Origin: Gnetum montanum
Lineage: Eukaryota; Streptophyta; Gnetopsida; Gnetales; Gnetaceae
Reading direction: 5' to 3'
DNA: 64,000 nt
Assembly (NCBI GenBank): GCA_015680685.1
Contig: MNCI01021551.1
Location: 217,885 to 281,884 of the forward strand
Shown: positions 1 to 10,947 of the stretch, piece after piece
Layout: every line of letters starts with the position of its first letter
Position numbering within the stretch: the first letter of the stretch is position 1
Translations under genes and position numbers: made by a program
The notes under the pieces: generated by a model
Databases searched by the model: none
The model's input: only the letters and a program-made list of their open reading frames with translations
Told to the model about the DNA's origin: nothing

Positions 1-1023
1 AATGAGGTGAACAATGGAGAGAAGGATGGAAAGAAAAGAAGTGGAATGGAATCCCAAGAACAAGGTGGTGTACAACCCCTTATGTGTTTGATGATTAATG
101 TGATTTGGTGAATCTCATTCCAACTCCGGCTCAAACCAACCACTTCCAGTGACTTCGCATCAATGCATTTGGCTAAATCATCCACTTGTATAACAAGGAT
201 GCATCTTCGAAGAGCCACCACCATTCCGACAAAACAAAGGAGAGAATGGGAAGCGAGAAGGGCTTTAGTTAGAGGGAACACTTTGGTTCCATAACCAGTG
301 CTGGCAGCCCAGATTTTATTCCTTCTAAGGGGTGTGCTTTGAATCCTCACTTTTGCTTTCTTTTTGCTTGCTTCTTTTTTTTTGTGTTTTTATGTGTGGG
401 AACCACACCATGCAAAGACTTCTTATTTTTATTGTCTCAGCTTCCGATTATTGGGTAACATCGGAATGGCAAGAAAACCCAAGAAGAAAACATCCAAGCA
501 CCTAAGTGAATGACTGACACAAAAACATCAAGTTCCCTTGAAGTCACACCCTTTGCAATCCTTGAGTCCTTCCTTTGTTTGAGAAATGCCCAGTCACCTA
601 TTCATTGAAGTTCTTATTAAAAGGGAATTGTGCATTTCCAAGCCAAGGAAAACCATAGACTTGATGGATGGATGGAGAAAGTGATCTCATTGCCTGCCAT
701 ATCAAAAGAACATACTTTAGTATCAACAATGTAACTTAAAAGTAAAAACCAAACATTAGCAATCCATGAAAAACAGTTCATCCCATCAGCCCGAACACTT
801 ATTGGGTGACGAACTTACATGATGGATGGAAACACACACACACACAAAAAATGGAAAAGGTACAATGATGTTGTAAAAAAAACAAGAAAAGTTAAAGAAA
901 CTTGTAAAACAAAAAAGTAGAAAAGTTAAAGAAATTTGTAAAACAAAAAGGTGTAAAACAAAAAATGTGTAAAACAAAAACGTGTAAAACAAAAACTGAA
1001 AAAGAACTGAGGGCCCCATATGA
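1..1023 (-). other. Non-coding interior of E1
   Basis: I see no retroviral domain here in any frame. Positions 833-845 hold a short CA repeat. About 895-1000 hold a degenerate tandem run of a 14-16 base unit containing GTAAAACAAAAA. The open stretches on both strands come from this low-complexity sequence. A normal Athila element would have reverse transcriptase directly after the protease, so this block is either decayed pol or non-coding filler. Confidence 0.5.
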
Positions 1024-1923
1024 TTAACATAGATGGCCATCTCCCCCATGACTGAGTTGTAAGGGAGAGATCCAAAAAAGTGAGCGCATATTTGAATTTC
1101 TAAGAAGTGCCCAACTTCTCCCAATTGATGATCTTAGATTCAGGGGTGGAAGTTGGCGGCGTTCACGTTCCAGCGTGTCTATGCCACGGTTGTTGGCATG
1201 AGTTTCCTCAGTTCGTTCCATGCATATTTGTTTGCCCCTACGAGAAGCTGTCAACCACGGGGTGTCTACTACTTCTTGTGTGGTTGCTACATACAGGCAT
1301 CTTTGTTGCAGAGTTTCCTGGGCACACCTGTGACATGGAGACATTTCCTCCGTGTCATCACCCGATGAATCACTGTATGTGATGCATGGAACTATCCTCT
1401 TCTCGATCTTTCCACATATGTTTATCTTGGAGATTTCCAAGGAAAGATCGCGGATCCTAAGGCATGCATCTACTGTGCTTAGCCATGCCCTTCCCATTAT
1501 AATTGGGAAGTCCCCTTCGTTGTTGTTAACATCGATCACTAGGAAATCCGCTGGGTAGGACCAACCACACACAGTGGTAATAACATCCTCCACTAATCCC
1601 AAGGGAATAGTGATGGACTGGTCTGCCAGCTCTAGTTGGATGTTGCTCTTCTTAAGTTGGGGCAGGTTCCAGGCGTGATACATCTTCTGCGAAATTAAGT
1701 TGACTCCGGAACCTGAGTCAAGAAGAGCCCGATGTGGTGCATTTCCAGCGATCTGCAAATAAATAAAGGGACTCCCAGGATCAGTTAGTTTCCTGGGAAG
1801 GTGGCCTACCTTGATCCAGTCAGTTACGGTATGTGTTAACATAACCGTATGAGTTACACTCCTTTGGACTGAAGGATGCTCCGAAGCATTAGTAGTTAGA
1901 GGCCTATACATATACCCGTCCAC
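1024..1923 (-). pseudogene. Retropepsin-like aspartic protease of E1
   Basis: A 299-residue open frame carries a retropepsin signature: LLDSGSGVNLI around residues 66-76 (D-S-G active site), followed by FPIIMGRAWL, which matches the flap and C-terminal I-[IL]-G-R element. It should cleave the gag-pol polyprotein. It lies downstream of gag, separated by 1924-2234, where the frame is broken. The last 100 residues after the protease fold look like out-of-frame or decayed sequence with no RT motif. I call it a pseudogene because the link to gag and the passage into RT are both missing. Confidence 0.75.
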
Positions 1924-2234
1924 TTGTTGTTGCGAGAGTTTTCCTGGGCTCTTAGTTTTGAAAAAAGATCTCTTTTTTGTACAGTTATCGCCAGAACTAG
2001 TACCCAGTTGGATATTTACACTCTGAATATTTACAGCTCTCGCGGTGTGACATTGCTACGGTTGGGTAGGCAATTCCCCTTGCATTGTTGGAGCAGAAGG
2101 TGTTATGGGAACTACTTGAGGAAGAGGTGCGGGTGGAGTTAGAGGATGGACGAAATGTGAGATGTCTCCCAGAGGAGAAGGAGTCCTTCTGAAGTACTCC
2201 CGAGCTTGGTAGTGACGTCAGGGGGTAGTGTGAC

Positions 2235-4370
2235 TCATAGAGTCACCTGGAGAAACCGGCTGCTGCACATAATAACCGAAAGGATCAGGTTGCCGGTAAG
2301 GGTATTGATGTGTTGGCGGTGGCATCCCCCATGACTGTGGGTATTTCCACTGCTGGTGTTATCCAATGGCTGTGGAGGCGTTCCACTTGGATAATATGTC
2401 AAGGATTGGTGGAACTGCCTTGGGTTACCTTGTGGATAAGGTAACCTTTGGGGTGTTTGCCGTTGATTAAGTCTTGGATTTAATGCATACACCCCAGACT
2501 CCTGCAGATGTGAGATAATTGGACAACATCCCTTAGGATGGTCATAGTAGCAGACCTCACATCCACCGTCATTGTCTGAATCAGAATTTTCAGCCTCATC
2601 GGAGTTAGAGATTTTTCCCTTACCCTTGTTATGTGCAGGGTTAAAGTTTCTCCGCTTGTCTTTGCTTTTATCACTACTTTGCTCATCCTTAGACTCTTCT
2701 ACAATTTTCAGGACTGTTTCTATTCGTGAGTCTAAGGAATCCCACATTTGGTCTACCTTAGCCGATACCTCCGTTGTTAACTTTTGGATCGGCACAGTTT
2801 TCCTGTTCACCAACTCTTCGAGTGGTGACTCATCCTCCTCATCACAGAATTTCACTCCCTTCTTACGAAGGGAGGGATCACGGTTGTATTCCTCCGCACT
2901 TTCTCTTTTCCGTAGCTCACCCTCTTCTTGCGCTACTTGTTCCAACAATACTTCAACTTCATGGGCTCTTAGTTGGGAGAGTCTCCCTTGGGCGTAAGTC
3001 CCAAGAGTTCTTCTCGTTTCATTTCGTAGCCCATCCACGAGGTGGCGAAGTTGATCCCGCTTAGCGTACCCATGGCCCGGGCAACGATGTAGCAATGTGT
3101 AGTAACGGGCCATGGCAGCATCCAAGGATTCATGAGCTCCTTGTTTCCAGCCTTGGATCTGCTTACGCAAGTTAGACACTCTGGAGTACGTTTGATATTT
3201 GTTGTTGAACAATTCAAGCATCGTACTCCACCTCCTGATGGTTTCCGGTTCTAAGGACCGGTACCAGCTTTCTGCTTCTTTAGTGAGTGTCCTTGGGAAC
3301 AACTTGAGTTTCTGCCACTCATTGTCTATGTTCTGCAAGGCACAGGCATCGTGGAATGCCTGTAAATGATGTTGAGGATCAGCGTTGTATCCCCCTTCAA
3401 AACGTGGGATATTATTTATATCCAAACGCTTGATCCTACTGTCTTTTAAATGCCTTGTGGGAATCCTAACTGCCTCTCTAATATCAAGCATACTTCGGGT
3501 TGCGAATAGGGGTTCGTCATGATCATCTCTTTCATGACGTCTGTGATGTCTACGTGGTGGTTCCCTATTCTCCCTACGTCCTTGCCCTTGTCCTAACTCC
3601 TCTCGACCTTCCTGTCGAGGCATTTCATCTCTTTTACCTTTACTCTCTGCGTTATGCTCATGGTGGCTGCGCCCAGATGTGGAAGGAGAGTGTGAATGAT
3701 GAGATGAAGGAGAAGAAGAAGGGGATCCATCACCATGGTGATGTTTCTTGCCTTCTCTTCGGCTGCTTCGGCCCCGATCGTTGTGACGATCAACGAGTCC
3801 GTCATTAGTGCGAGTGATTGTTCCTGCCGTGAACAGCTGGTGCTCACGGGGATCAGAGCCTGGAATATGTATCGTTGATCTAAGGCCCTGATGCCTAACC
3901 TCTTCACTAGAGTGAGGAGGAGGAACATCATTTTCTAAGAAACCCATCGTGAGGGGTTCCTCTTCTCCTATTTCACTAATGACGTGGGGAACCTTGCCCT
4001 TCAGTAGTGAATGTTGGCTCTCCTGCCTTGCATCCCGAATACGTTGGGCGTTTGTGGGTTGATAATCCCTTGTATCATGGTCATCCAAAACGTATTCTGC
4101 GAACAGCTCATGCATGCCAATCTGTACCAAGGCACGGAAAAGCATGTTGGGAGCGGATCGATCTGGGGGTAACACGATGTTACCTTGCATGTCTCTCCAC
4201 CGCAGTTGCTCATCTTGATGGAAAACAAAGGTAAAATCCGGCACATACTCATCGGGATGAGTATATGTGACCTTAGATTGTTGAGGACATGGTTGATCTC
4301 GGTTATGCGTATGATGCTGACTTTCTCCTGTATTGTCCTTAGGTGAGTTGATTTCGTGAGAAGAAGCCAT
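2235..4370 (-). CDS. gag: Gag polyprotein of E1 (Athila-like)
   Basis: An uninterrupted 711-residue frame starts at MASSHEINSPK. The N-terminal 300 residues are hydrophilic, with His/Ser/Arg-rich runs. The retrotransposon gag (capsid) domain lies at about residues 310-480, recognisable from LFPRTLTKEAESWYRSL, a central W, a YSRVSNLRKQI segment and CPGHGY. A degenerate zinc knuckle follows (CEVCYYDHPKGC, spacing C-x2-C-x3-H-x3-C instead of the usual C-x2-C-x4-H-x4-C). Gag would form the virus-like particle and package RNA. The start codon lies 127 bases downstream of the primer site. An open frame this long in otherwise decayed surroundings suggests E1 is comparatively young or its gag was selected until recently. 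Confidence 0.85.
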   Translation of the reverse strand: MASSHEINSPKDNTGESQHHTHNRDQPCPQQSKVTYTHPDEYVPDFTFVFHQDEQLRWRDMQGNIVLPPDRSAPNMLFRALVQIGMHELFAEYVLDDHDTRDYQPTNAQRIRDARQESQHSLLKGKVPHVISEIGEEEPLTMGFLENDVPPPHSSEEVRHQGLRSTIHIPGSDPREHQLFTAGTITRTNDGLVDRHNDRGRSSRREGKKHHHGDGSPSSSPSSHHSHSPSTSGRSHHEHNAESKGKRDEMPRQEGREELGQGQGRRENREPPRRHHRRHERDDHDEPLFATRSMLDIREAVRIPTRHLKDSRIKRLDINNIPRFEGGYNADPQHHLQAFHDACALQNIDNEWQKLKLFPRTLTKEAESWYRSLEPETIRRWSTMLELFNNKYQTYSRVSNLRKQIQGWKQGAHESLDAAMARYYTLLHRCPGHGYAKRDQLRHLVDGLRNETRRTLGTYAQGRLSQLRAHEVEVLLEQVAQEEGELRKRESAEEYNRDPSLRKKGVKFCDEEDESPLEELVNRKTVPIQKLTTEVSAKVDQMWDSLDSRIETVLKIVEESKDEQSSDKSKDKRRNFNPAHNKGKGKISNSDEAENSDSDNDGGCEVCYYDHPKGCCPIISHLQESGVYALNPRLNQRQTPQRLPYPQGNPRQFHQSLTYYPSGTPPQPLDNTSSGNTHSHGGCHRQHINTLTGNLILSVIMCSSRFLQVTL

Positions 4371-4497
4371 TTCTATTGGTGTGCTAATTTCACCGTTATT
4401 TATTGTTCTTGATTAACTGATTAACCCTAAGGTTCGTTTTAAGCTCACAACGATGTGAGTGATATCCCTTATGTTAAATTGGCGAAAAAACACTTAG

Positions 4498-4515
4498 TCC
4501 CCGGCAACGGCGCCA
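4498..4515 (-). other. Primer binding site, tRNA-Asp
   Basis: The plus strand reads TCCCCGGCAACGGCGCCA, identical to the last 18 bases of plant tRNA-Asp(GUC) including CCA, so the element RNA (minus strand) is complementary to that primer. One base (4516) separates it from the LTR. tRNA-Asp priming is typical of Athila elements. Confidence 0.95.
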
Positions 4516-4939
4516 ATGATGAGTGGCGAGGTACCCCTACACTCAACCATACGAATACGAGCGTGCACGCGCGATCCGGTCGAACTCCGCAGACTAAATG
4601 CCTTAACACCACAAGAAACACTTGGGGTTAATCGTTCGTTGTCTTCCCAGGCTTGCTTGTAAGTGTCACGGTGTATGGTTAAGCAAGTCTGAGGTATGTG
4701 ATTTTTTTGGTATTTTTCGGTTTATCTTCTATGCTATCAGAGGAAAGGGTTGAGAAACTAAGCTAACTCTAACTAATGTCCTAAGTCTAAATTAACTAGC
4801 GTCAGCATCCGTTCCCACTTACCGGACACACCCTGAACTATGCAACTGTGGCTTACCAAACGCTAATCGTTACTGGGATCACCACACGTAACGCAAGTGC
4901 TCGAAGTGGTCGTACTGAGGCACCTATTTAGCTTAAGTG

Positions 4940-5228
4940 TGATAAGCAGCCGATTCCTTAGCTAGCCGTACACACCCGTGGGTGCTCGTAACTAAGTCGT
5001 ACTTATCACACGTTCTAGCCTAGCAATGAGCAGCTGATTCCTCAACTAGCCGTACACATTGGACTACCACTGGGATTACCAAGTGCAGAATCCTGGAATA
5101 CGCTACTGGGTTACCAAGCAGTCAATGCTCGTACTCAAGTCGTACTCACGTGTTGCAACAAGCAGTCGATTCCTTGATTAGCTGTACACGTCCGTAGACA
5201 CTCGTAATAAAGTCGTACTTGTGCACAC
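4940..5228 (-). repeat. Diverged direct repeats inside the E1 LTR
   Basis: Three diverged copies begin near 4940, 5024 and 5157. Each has the order AGCAGNCGATTCCT, then TAGCCGTACAC (or a one-base variant), then AGTCGTACTTATCAC or a variant. The middle copy carries extra sequence of about 60 bases. They lie in the transcribed part of the LTR (R/U5). Confidence 0.7.
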
Positions 5229-5463
5229 TAGGAAAGAAGTAAATAAACAACAATAAAACCATGTATTGCAAGGTTTATCCAATCAAGTTCATCTTTATTG
5301 CTGTACACAACTTGGGTTCAAGTTACAAGCTGCTTGAATAAAGAGCCGTTCACTCTAGGACTCCTACTACGGGCACATGGGAAAAATTCTAACTCTGGAG
5401 TGATCAATCTTCCAGAGCTTCGCTACTTCTAGCCAGGATTGGGAAATGAAGGGAGTGCCACCT

Positions 5464-5562
5464 CTTATTTATAGATATGGTGGTGGACCACGATATCGCG
5501 TACACGATATCGCAGGGGAAGACACGATATCGCGGCGGCCGCGATATCGCGTACGTGATATC
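5464..5562 (-). promoter_or_regulatory. E1 LTR promoter: TATA box and five GATATC palindromes
   Basis: On the minus strand CTATAAATAAG (about 5463-5474) is a good plant TATA box. Immediately upstream in the direction of transcription are five GATATC sites (5492, 5506, 5526, 5543, 5557). Most sit in longer palindromes such as CGCGATATCGCG-like blocks and GTGATATCAC. This is probably the core U3 control region; the factor that might bind is unknown. Confidence 0.6.
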
Positions 5563-5590
5563 ACGGCACAGTGCATGTCGCGTCTCATCA

Positions 5591-6908
5591 GCATGTTAAG
5601 GGGATTCTATTCTAAGCCATCAACCCCCAATACTTTTAGTTAGTTGGCTTGTATTGTAACATATTCATGGTCTATATTATACATTTGTAACTCCTCTATA
5701 TTGGCCTTGTCATGCTTATGCTTTTTAGTTTTGTATCTTAGGCTCTAAATCTATGGAACTATCTTTATGTAGCTATGAGGGAACAATGAGATATCAAGTG
5801 AAACTTTGTAATTCAATCATAAGTCTTAAATTTGAGAAATGTTTCACATGCCCTATGTTTGTAGTCTAGCATGTTTAGTTGTGGTTTGTGTCTTCAAAGG
5901 ATGCTCCCTTTTCTTTGGTATCATACATTTAAATTGTGTGCATGTCCCAAGTTTCGTAAGATGTTTCTAACCTTATTCAAGAATTTTAAGGTCATCTCAA
6001 CATGTTCACTTGGATTCTAGGTTTTATCCAAGACTAATACTTGAAATCTTGGTTAGGGGAATATGCTAAATCCCCTACATCAACACATCCTCTACTTGTC
6101 TAGGCTTAGAACCAAGTGCTAAAAGTGTCATCCAAGTAGCTAGGGTTATGCTAACAAACCTTTATTGACTCTTGGGCATTAACAAACCTTAATTGTTACA
6201 TTGCAAAAACTATAAATAACTAGGATAATCTTTCACATATATTATTCATAACTTAATTAATTTTTTGTCTTTTGTCATCTAGTTTGTGTGAAGAGATCTT
6301 CCTCCCTTAGGTAAGTTAATTTCCTTCCTTTTTTGCATGTATTTTAAGTCATCACTTACACAAGTGTGTCTAGACTCTGTTGAAGTGATACCTTACTTTT
6401 GTAGCCTAGAACTATTTGCTTGATGCAAAGTCTAGTGTTTGCAAAGTGAATAAAGCTCATGGTTTTTTCTTATTCTATCATTTATTTCTTAAACATTAAA
6501 ATATTTACTTAATTAATTTTTATTTTATTGAGTTATGATGATTCATTCTTATTCAAGGAGGTCATAACTATATAGTTTGGTGTCGAATCAGTGAGGTTGT
6601 GACTAAGTTATCTTAGTGCATTTATGTGTGGTGTTACACCTACCCCTAGGAGGGATTAAACATAAGAATTGTGCATGTTTCCAATAGGGATTACAATGCA
6701 TATATGTTAATTATTGTTTTATTTCTTATAATCATAAAATGCATAAAAATAATAAAACATAAAATTATAAATATTTTCTCTATCTCTAACCATGGAAACA
6801 CATGATTTTTCTTGTATCATATGTATCATGATCTCTTTTCTATTTATTGAATGCAATGACATACATAAATACTCTTGAAAATCCACTCACCATCATCTTC
6901 AAAGCTAA
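5591..6908. other. AT-rich DNA without recognisable gene
   Basis: Between the E1 LTR and the E2 LTR I see no long frame, no RNA gene and no LTR boundary. The stretch is AT-rich with scattered homopolymer runs. It may be old intergenic DNA or an unrecognisable older transposon into which E1 and E2 inserted. Confidence 0.5.
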
Positions 6909-7831
6909 TGATTTAGGGAATTCTAGGTAATAAAATAATTGCATGGTTATCTTAATTTCACAAATAATCAATTAAAAAATTATATTTTTTGAAAGCTTAG
7001 AAATTTTTTTAAAAATTGACAAAAATAAGTATGAAAAAGGATATCTAGAAGCTAAGGTTATGTTCTTTCCAATCTTCCAAAAATCATAGTGATTCATGTA
7101 GTAAAATTTTAACAAATGATAACTCAAAATTTGTTAAGTTTCTGATGCTAAAAGTTTAACTAAACCTTTCCATAGATATCAACTTTTAAAAAAATCTAAT
7201 ATCACATCAAATCATTATGTGATTAGAGAGAAATAATCTAATCATTGGCCATCATTCATTTTCATAAAAATTCAAGATTCAGAAAATCTACCAAATTATA
7301 GATTGAATTTCTCCCAAACCACAATAGATATTGAAATAAATTATTTCTTCATGTAGCCACCTATTCTATTTTTCTACAAAATCTAGAATCACTAAACAAT
7401 GTTAGGAAATGAATAAGATATGATCAAAAGAGTGAATATCCCCAATTCTTATTGTTCAACTTCCAAGTCTAAATATATAATGATGAAAGATGTTGATGTA
7501 TATTGATGAATTAATGAATTGATAAAATATTGATGAGTTCATGATGAAATAGTTAAGTTCTTTCTAAAATTGTATTGATGACTCCATAATACACATTTCC
7601 AAGAGATACCTTAGATATATATATATATGTGACAAGTGGGATAAAGTATACTAAAAATAATACAATATAGGCCCAATGATGAAAAAATTTAAAAATTATA
7701 TATATATGGATTGGGGCCAAAATAACATTACAACTTCTCATTAATCTATAAATTTTTCATATTTTATTAAAATATGCTCCTATTATATAATATAACAATA
7801 TATTATTATCTTCTATTCTAAAAAGCCAACA
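6909..7831 (-). repeat. 3' LTR of E2 (copia)
   Basis: On the minus strand the LTR starts TGTTGGC (rc of 7825-7831) directly after a purine tract, and ends ...CA at 6909. Positions 6909-7345 match 12672-13106 along their length, with shared blocks such as CTAATATCACATCAAATCATT and CTCCCAAACCA. Beyond 7345 the copies no longer align. An (AT)n run lies at 7616-7627. Confidence 0.75.
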
Positions 7832-7842
7832 GTCCCTCCTTA
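7832..7842 (-). other. Polypurine tract of E2
   Basis: The minus strand reads TTAAGGAGGGAC|TGTTGGC, a purine tract flush with the LTR start, as expected for plus-strand priming in copia elements. Confidence 0.7.
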
Positions 7843-7879
7843 ATGTGGAAGTTAATCTTTACTATTCATCATTACTTTC

Positions 7880-8075
7880 TTCTTTCTTTGTCATGATCTG
7901 AATTCCTATAGATTCATTAAGGCACTTAATCCTATAAGACAAAATATTTTTTGATAGTAAGTCAACAATTTGCTCTTTTAAAATAATATGAAGAAATAGT
8001 TCTTACTTGATGAAATAGTACTTGATGTCACTATAATGCATATAGTCCTTGCTTGAAGAAACAGTGAAGGGGCTA
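7880..8075 (-). pseudogene. C-terminal end of copia RNase H (E2)
   Basis: Minus-strand translation gives HYSDIKYYFIK, then one stop, then EQIVDLLSKN, lining up with the conserved copia RNase H end H-[IT]-DI-[KR]-YHFIR...EQVADI-[LF]-TK. The position just before the polypurine tract is right for the end of copia pol. Only about 65 codons survive; sequence changes abruptly near 8080-8092 to the plus-strand E3. Confidence 0.75.
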
Positions 8076-8091
8076 TTCAAGAAAAATACAT

Positions 8092-9022
8092 AGTCCTAAA
8101 ATCAGCCTCCAAAGAAAAGGAACTTGTGGAACAAGATATGGGCAATGAAGAGGATATAGCTCTTCTCTTAAGAAGGTTGAACTAACTTATGGTAAGAAGA
8201 AGTAACAATTTCAATCAACAAGGATCCAATCAATTCAAAGGTAAGGAAATAAATAGAAATGTTTCAAATTCTAACTTTTATTCCTCTTTAATAGAATTTT
8301 GGACATGTGGTGGAAGAGGCCATGTAGCCTTCGAATATCTAAGTAATGATAGGTTATAATGGAGGGAAAGAAAATGATGATGAGATGAAGAAGACCAACT
8401 TCAATACAAGTTGAGATGATAGAAAGAAAAATGTGAAAGATGAGGATGATGATGTACAAAATTCATACCTCCTCTATATGGCCCTTATAGATGATGATTC
8501 TAGCACCTCAAATGATGAATTTGAAAATGATGAAAAAAGGTATGAATTTATGTGCAATGAAATTTTATCGCATCAAAGTGTTTGTACTAATTTGAGTAAA
8601 TCGATAAATATTAAGAATAAGAACATTTCTTCCTTAAATTCAAAGATTTTGGACCTCTCAAAAAAATCTTAGACTTGAGGGTTGAGAATAAAGAGCTAAC
8701 AAAGTTTTGTGACCATATAAAGAAAAAACTAGCTAATGCTAAACTTGTAAATGAGAGGCTGGTCAAAGGAAAGAAGTCCCTTTGGATGGTTCTAGGACAA
8801 GGAAGAAGTCCACATAATAAGAATGACCTTGGATGTTGTACACAAGAAGAGGCATATAAACCAACTCCATCTCAACCTAAGGCTACTCCACAAAATGAAG
8901 AACTAGTAGGCACTATATCTCAAACAAGAGAAGCTTCTAGGTATGATCACTTTAACTACTATAGGAAGGTGAGAGGTTATTATTATCAAAAATTTGGGAC
9001 AAGCAATGGAAGTGGAATCTAA
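8092..9022 (+). pseudogene. Copia gag and post-gag linker remnant (E3)
   Basis: The plus strand encodes a SASKEKELVEQDMGNEEDIA segment, the conserved helix before the zinc knuckle in plant copia gag. It is followed by a decayed knuckle (WTCGGRGHVAFEY, from C-x2-C-x4-H-x4-C with the first and last Cys lost). Then comes the typical acidic segment YMALIDDDSSTSNDE (8433-8672 frame) and a coiled-coil linker ending SLWMVLGQGRSPHNKNDLG (8675-9022 frame), matching the pre-protease linker of SIRE-like elements. Stops and frameshifts separate the parts. Confidence 0.7.
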
Positions 9023-10947
9023 AATATTATCACATGAGCACTTAGTCATATCATAAGACTCCTTGGTCTTATCAAAATTTTCCCAAAATAGGATTTTTAT
9101 ATAGGGTAAAAAGGATAGACAAACAAATTAGAGAGGAGTCAAGAAAGACTAGACAACTCAAAAGAATGAGGAGTTTTGAAAAGTTTGGAGAATCAAAAGG
9201 AACTTGAGAATGAGAAGACACTATCTGGGCAATTTTTGAAAGGGAACCAAGCATTGAAACTTAAAGAAGTCTATGTAAGAATAAAAACCTTGAAAGAGGA
9301 ATCTCAGTCTCTAGCACTCTAGGTACCTTAATTCTTAGTTTTAAGTATGGTAAGTCAACGTAAGTCAAGAAAAGTTTCCATCTCTTTGCTCACTAGAAAA
9401 TTTATAAGTTCATGATTTAAGAAGTCCAAAGTGTTTTTGATTTTTTCTTATGTTATTTATGGAATGTTATGTCTAGATTAGCAAATTGTTAGAATAATTT
9501 TTTAGATTATCTCTTATATTCATTTTAATCTTGATGCAATTGGTTTTATGAAAATATGTATTGTAGCACTTGTAATAATTTCTTTTGGGCTTTTACCTTG
9601 CTTTCAAAATTGCATGGTCTGAACTTCTTGTGATGATCTATTCATTGGTTCTAAGCTCATATCCTTCCATTGTTGTGATAAGTCATGAATCTTAAGTAGA
9701 CATATTTCTAAAAATTCTATCAATATTAATAATTGGATACCTTAGTCTCCACATTTAATGTTAACATTGATCTACAAGTTTGGTACTTTGATAATATATG
9801 ATAATTGCTTCCTTGAAAAATAAAAGATGATCTTAAAAGCCCAAGGAGAGCTACACATGTGTAGGGGGAGCCTGTTTCTCATTCTCATCTTGGAGGTCAC
9901 CTATGTAGGGGGAGTCTTTGGAGAATTCTGCCTATAAAATCTCATGTAGCAAAATATCACATTCCAAAAATGAGCAAGAATTCATGTCATGAAAGGGTTT
10001 CCAAGGTAAAGCTAGAATTAAATCTTGGTTAAGATATCTTATAGAGATTTTATCTTGTGATATATTTTGGTTATATTTGGTTACTATTTGAACATCTTGT
10101 TAACAATATATTTGGCTATTTTTGGGCATCTGATTGTTTTGATTTGGTATTACTTTTATAGGCATTATTTCTTACCATATAATTACCTTCATCATTCTTT
10201 CAAAGGAGTTGAGTACTGATGGAATCAGGAAATATTGGTTTAACTAATGAGTTTATTGGTTCAAAAATATAGGTTACTTGATCCTCATTACTTAGAAATT
10301 TGATTTCGATAAGGGCCAACTCCTATTTGTTTTGACATCTTCAGCCCCATGAAATTTTTTATAAGAGATGGGTATTTTGGTTTTTTTTTTTTTACTAAAT
10401 GTTTTCATCTCTATGATAACTCAACTTTCTATGAATATATCTTCCCTTGAGTACTCATATTTCTATTATGAAGGCCTGGTAGGGAGCTATTCAAATTGCT
10501 TGGATAATATAACTTAAACTTTCCTAAGATTCTTGCAATCAATATGAATATCTTTGAAATTACTTTATCCAAAAAATCATATATCTTTATACAATGAGTA
10601 TATATGTTCTTGTAAACTTATTTTGATGAAAATTATGCTACTATGGATATATTTTGTGAAAATGGTATTGCTACGATTGAACAATATTAGATTTATCATG
10701 TCCTTTCTATTCCTTTTCAACAAAAGGGAGAGTTGTTTTTGTAATATTAGTCATGCATACTTTATGATGTTTTTCTTTTATGATATCTCTTTAGAGATAG
10801 ATTAATGTGATTTATCCTTTTTGATGTTGCTCAAAAAGCAGAAGAGATATATATTTCGATATCTTCATGTCTACTAACCCATTTGGATATTTGCATGTCT
10901 ACTAACCCATATTCTTAAGTTTTGAAAATTACTAAAAAGGAAGAGAT
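9023..10947 (+). other. Decayed E3 interior without intact pol
   Basis: Around 9090-9330 a Lys/Glu-rich coiled-coil-like segment can be read with breaks. I find no protease, integrase or RT motifs in the rest. Two AGGGGGAG blocks (about 9864 and 9909) resemble internal purine tracts common in plant copia elements. The polypurine tract AAAAAGGAAGAGA lies at 10934-10946, flush with the LTR. Confidence 0.55.

Larger units (their letters stand above)
1..5590 (-). mobile_element. E1: Athila-like Ty3/gypsy retrotransposon, partial
   Basis: The element reads right to left: 5' LTR (4517-5590), tRNA-Asp primer site (4498-4515), leader, gag (4370-2235) and protease remnant (1923-1024). The other LTR lies beyond the left edge. 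A tRNA-Asp primer together with a long gag is characteristic of the plant Athila group. No RT, RNase H or integrase is visible between the protease and position 1. Either the element is a gag-protease-only derivative or the rest of pol lies outside the window after a long non-coding stretch. Confidence 0.85.
4517..5590 (-). repeat. 5' LTR of E1
   Basis: The LTR is bounded by a perfect 7-base terminal inverted repeat, TGATGAG at 4517 and CTCATCA ending at 5590, and begins one base from the primer site. Length is 1074 bp. The candidate target duplication on the right flank is GCATG (5591-5595); its partner would be outside the window. U3 is short: on the minus strand the TATA box lies only about 120 bases from the LTR start. 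Confidence 0.85.

Noticed and set aside
2572-3808. Plus-strand frames of 96-141 codons opposite E1 gag
   Set aside because: Shadows of the intact gag frame on the other strand.
4498-4515. Possible tRNA-Asp fragment
   Set aside because: Same reason: exact primer-site position next to the E1 LTR.
10554-10805. An 83-codon frame upstream of the E3 LTR
   Set aside because: AT-rich, no recognisable domain and in the position of the untranslated region before the polypurine tract.
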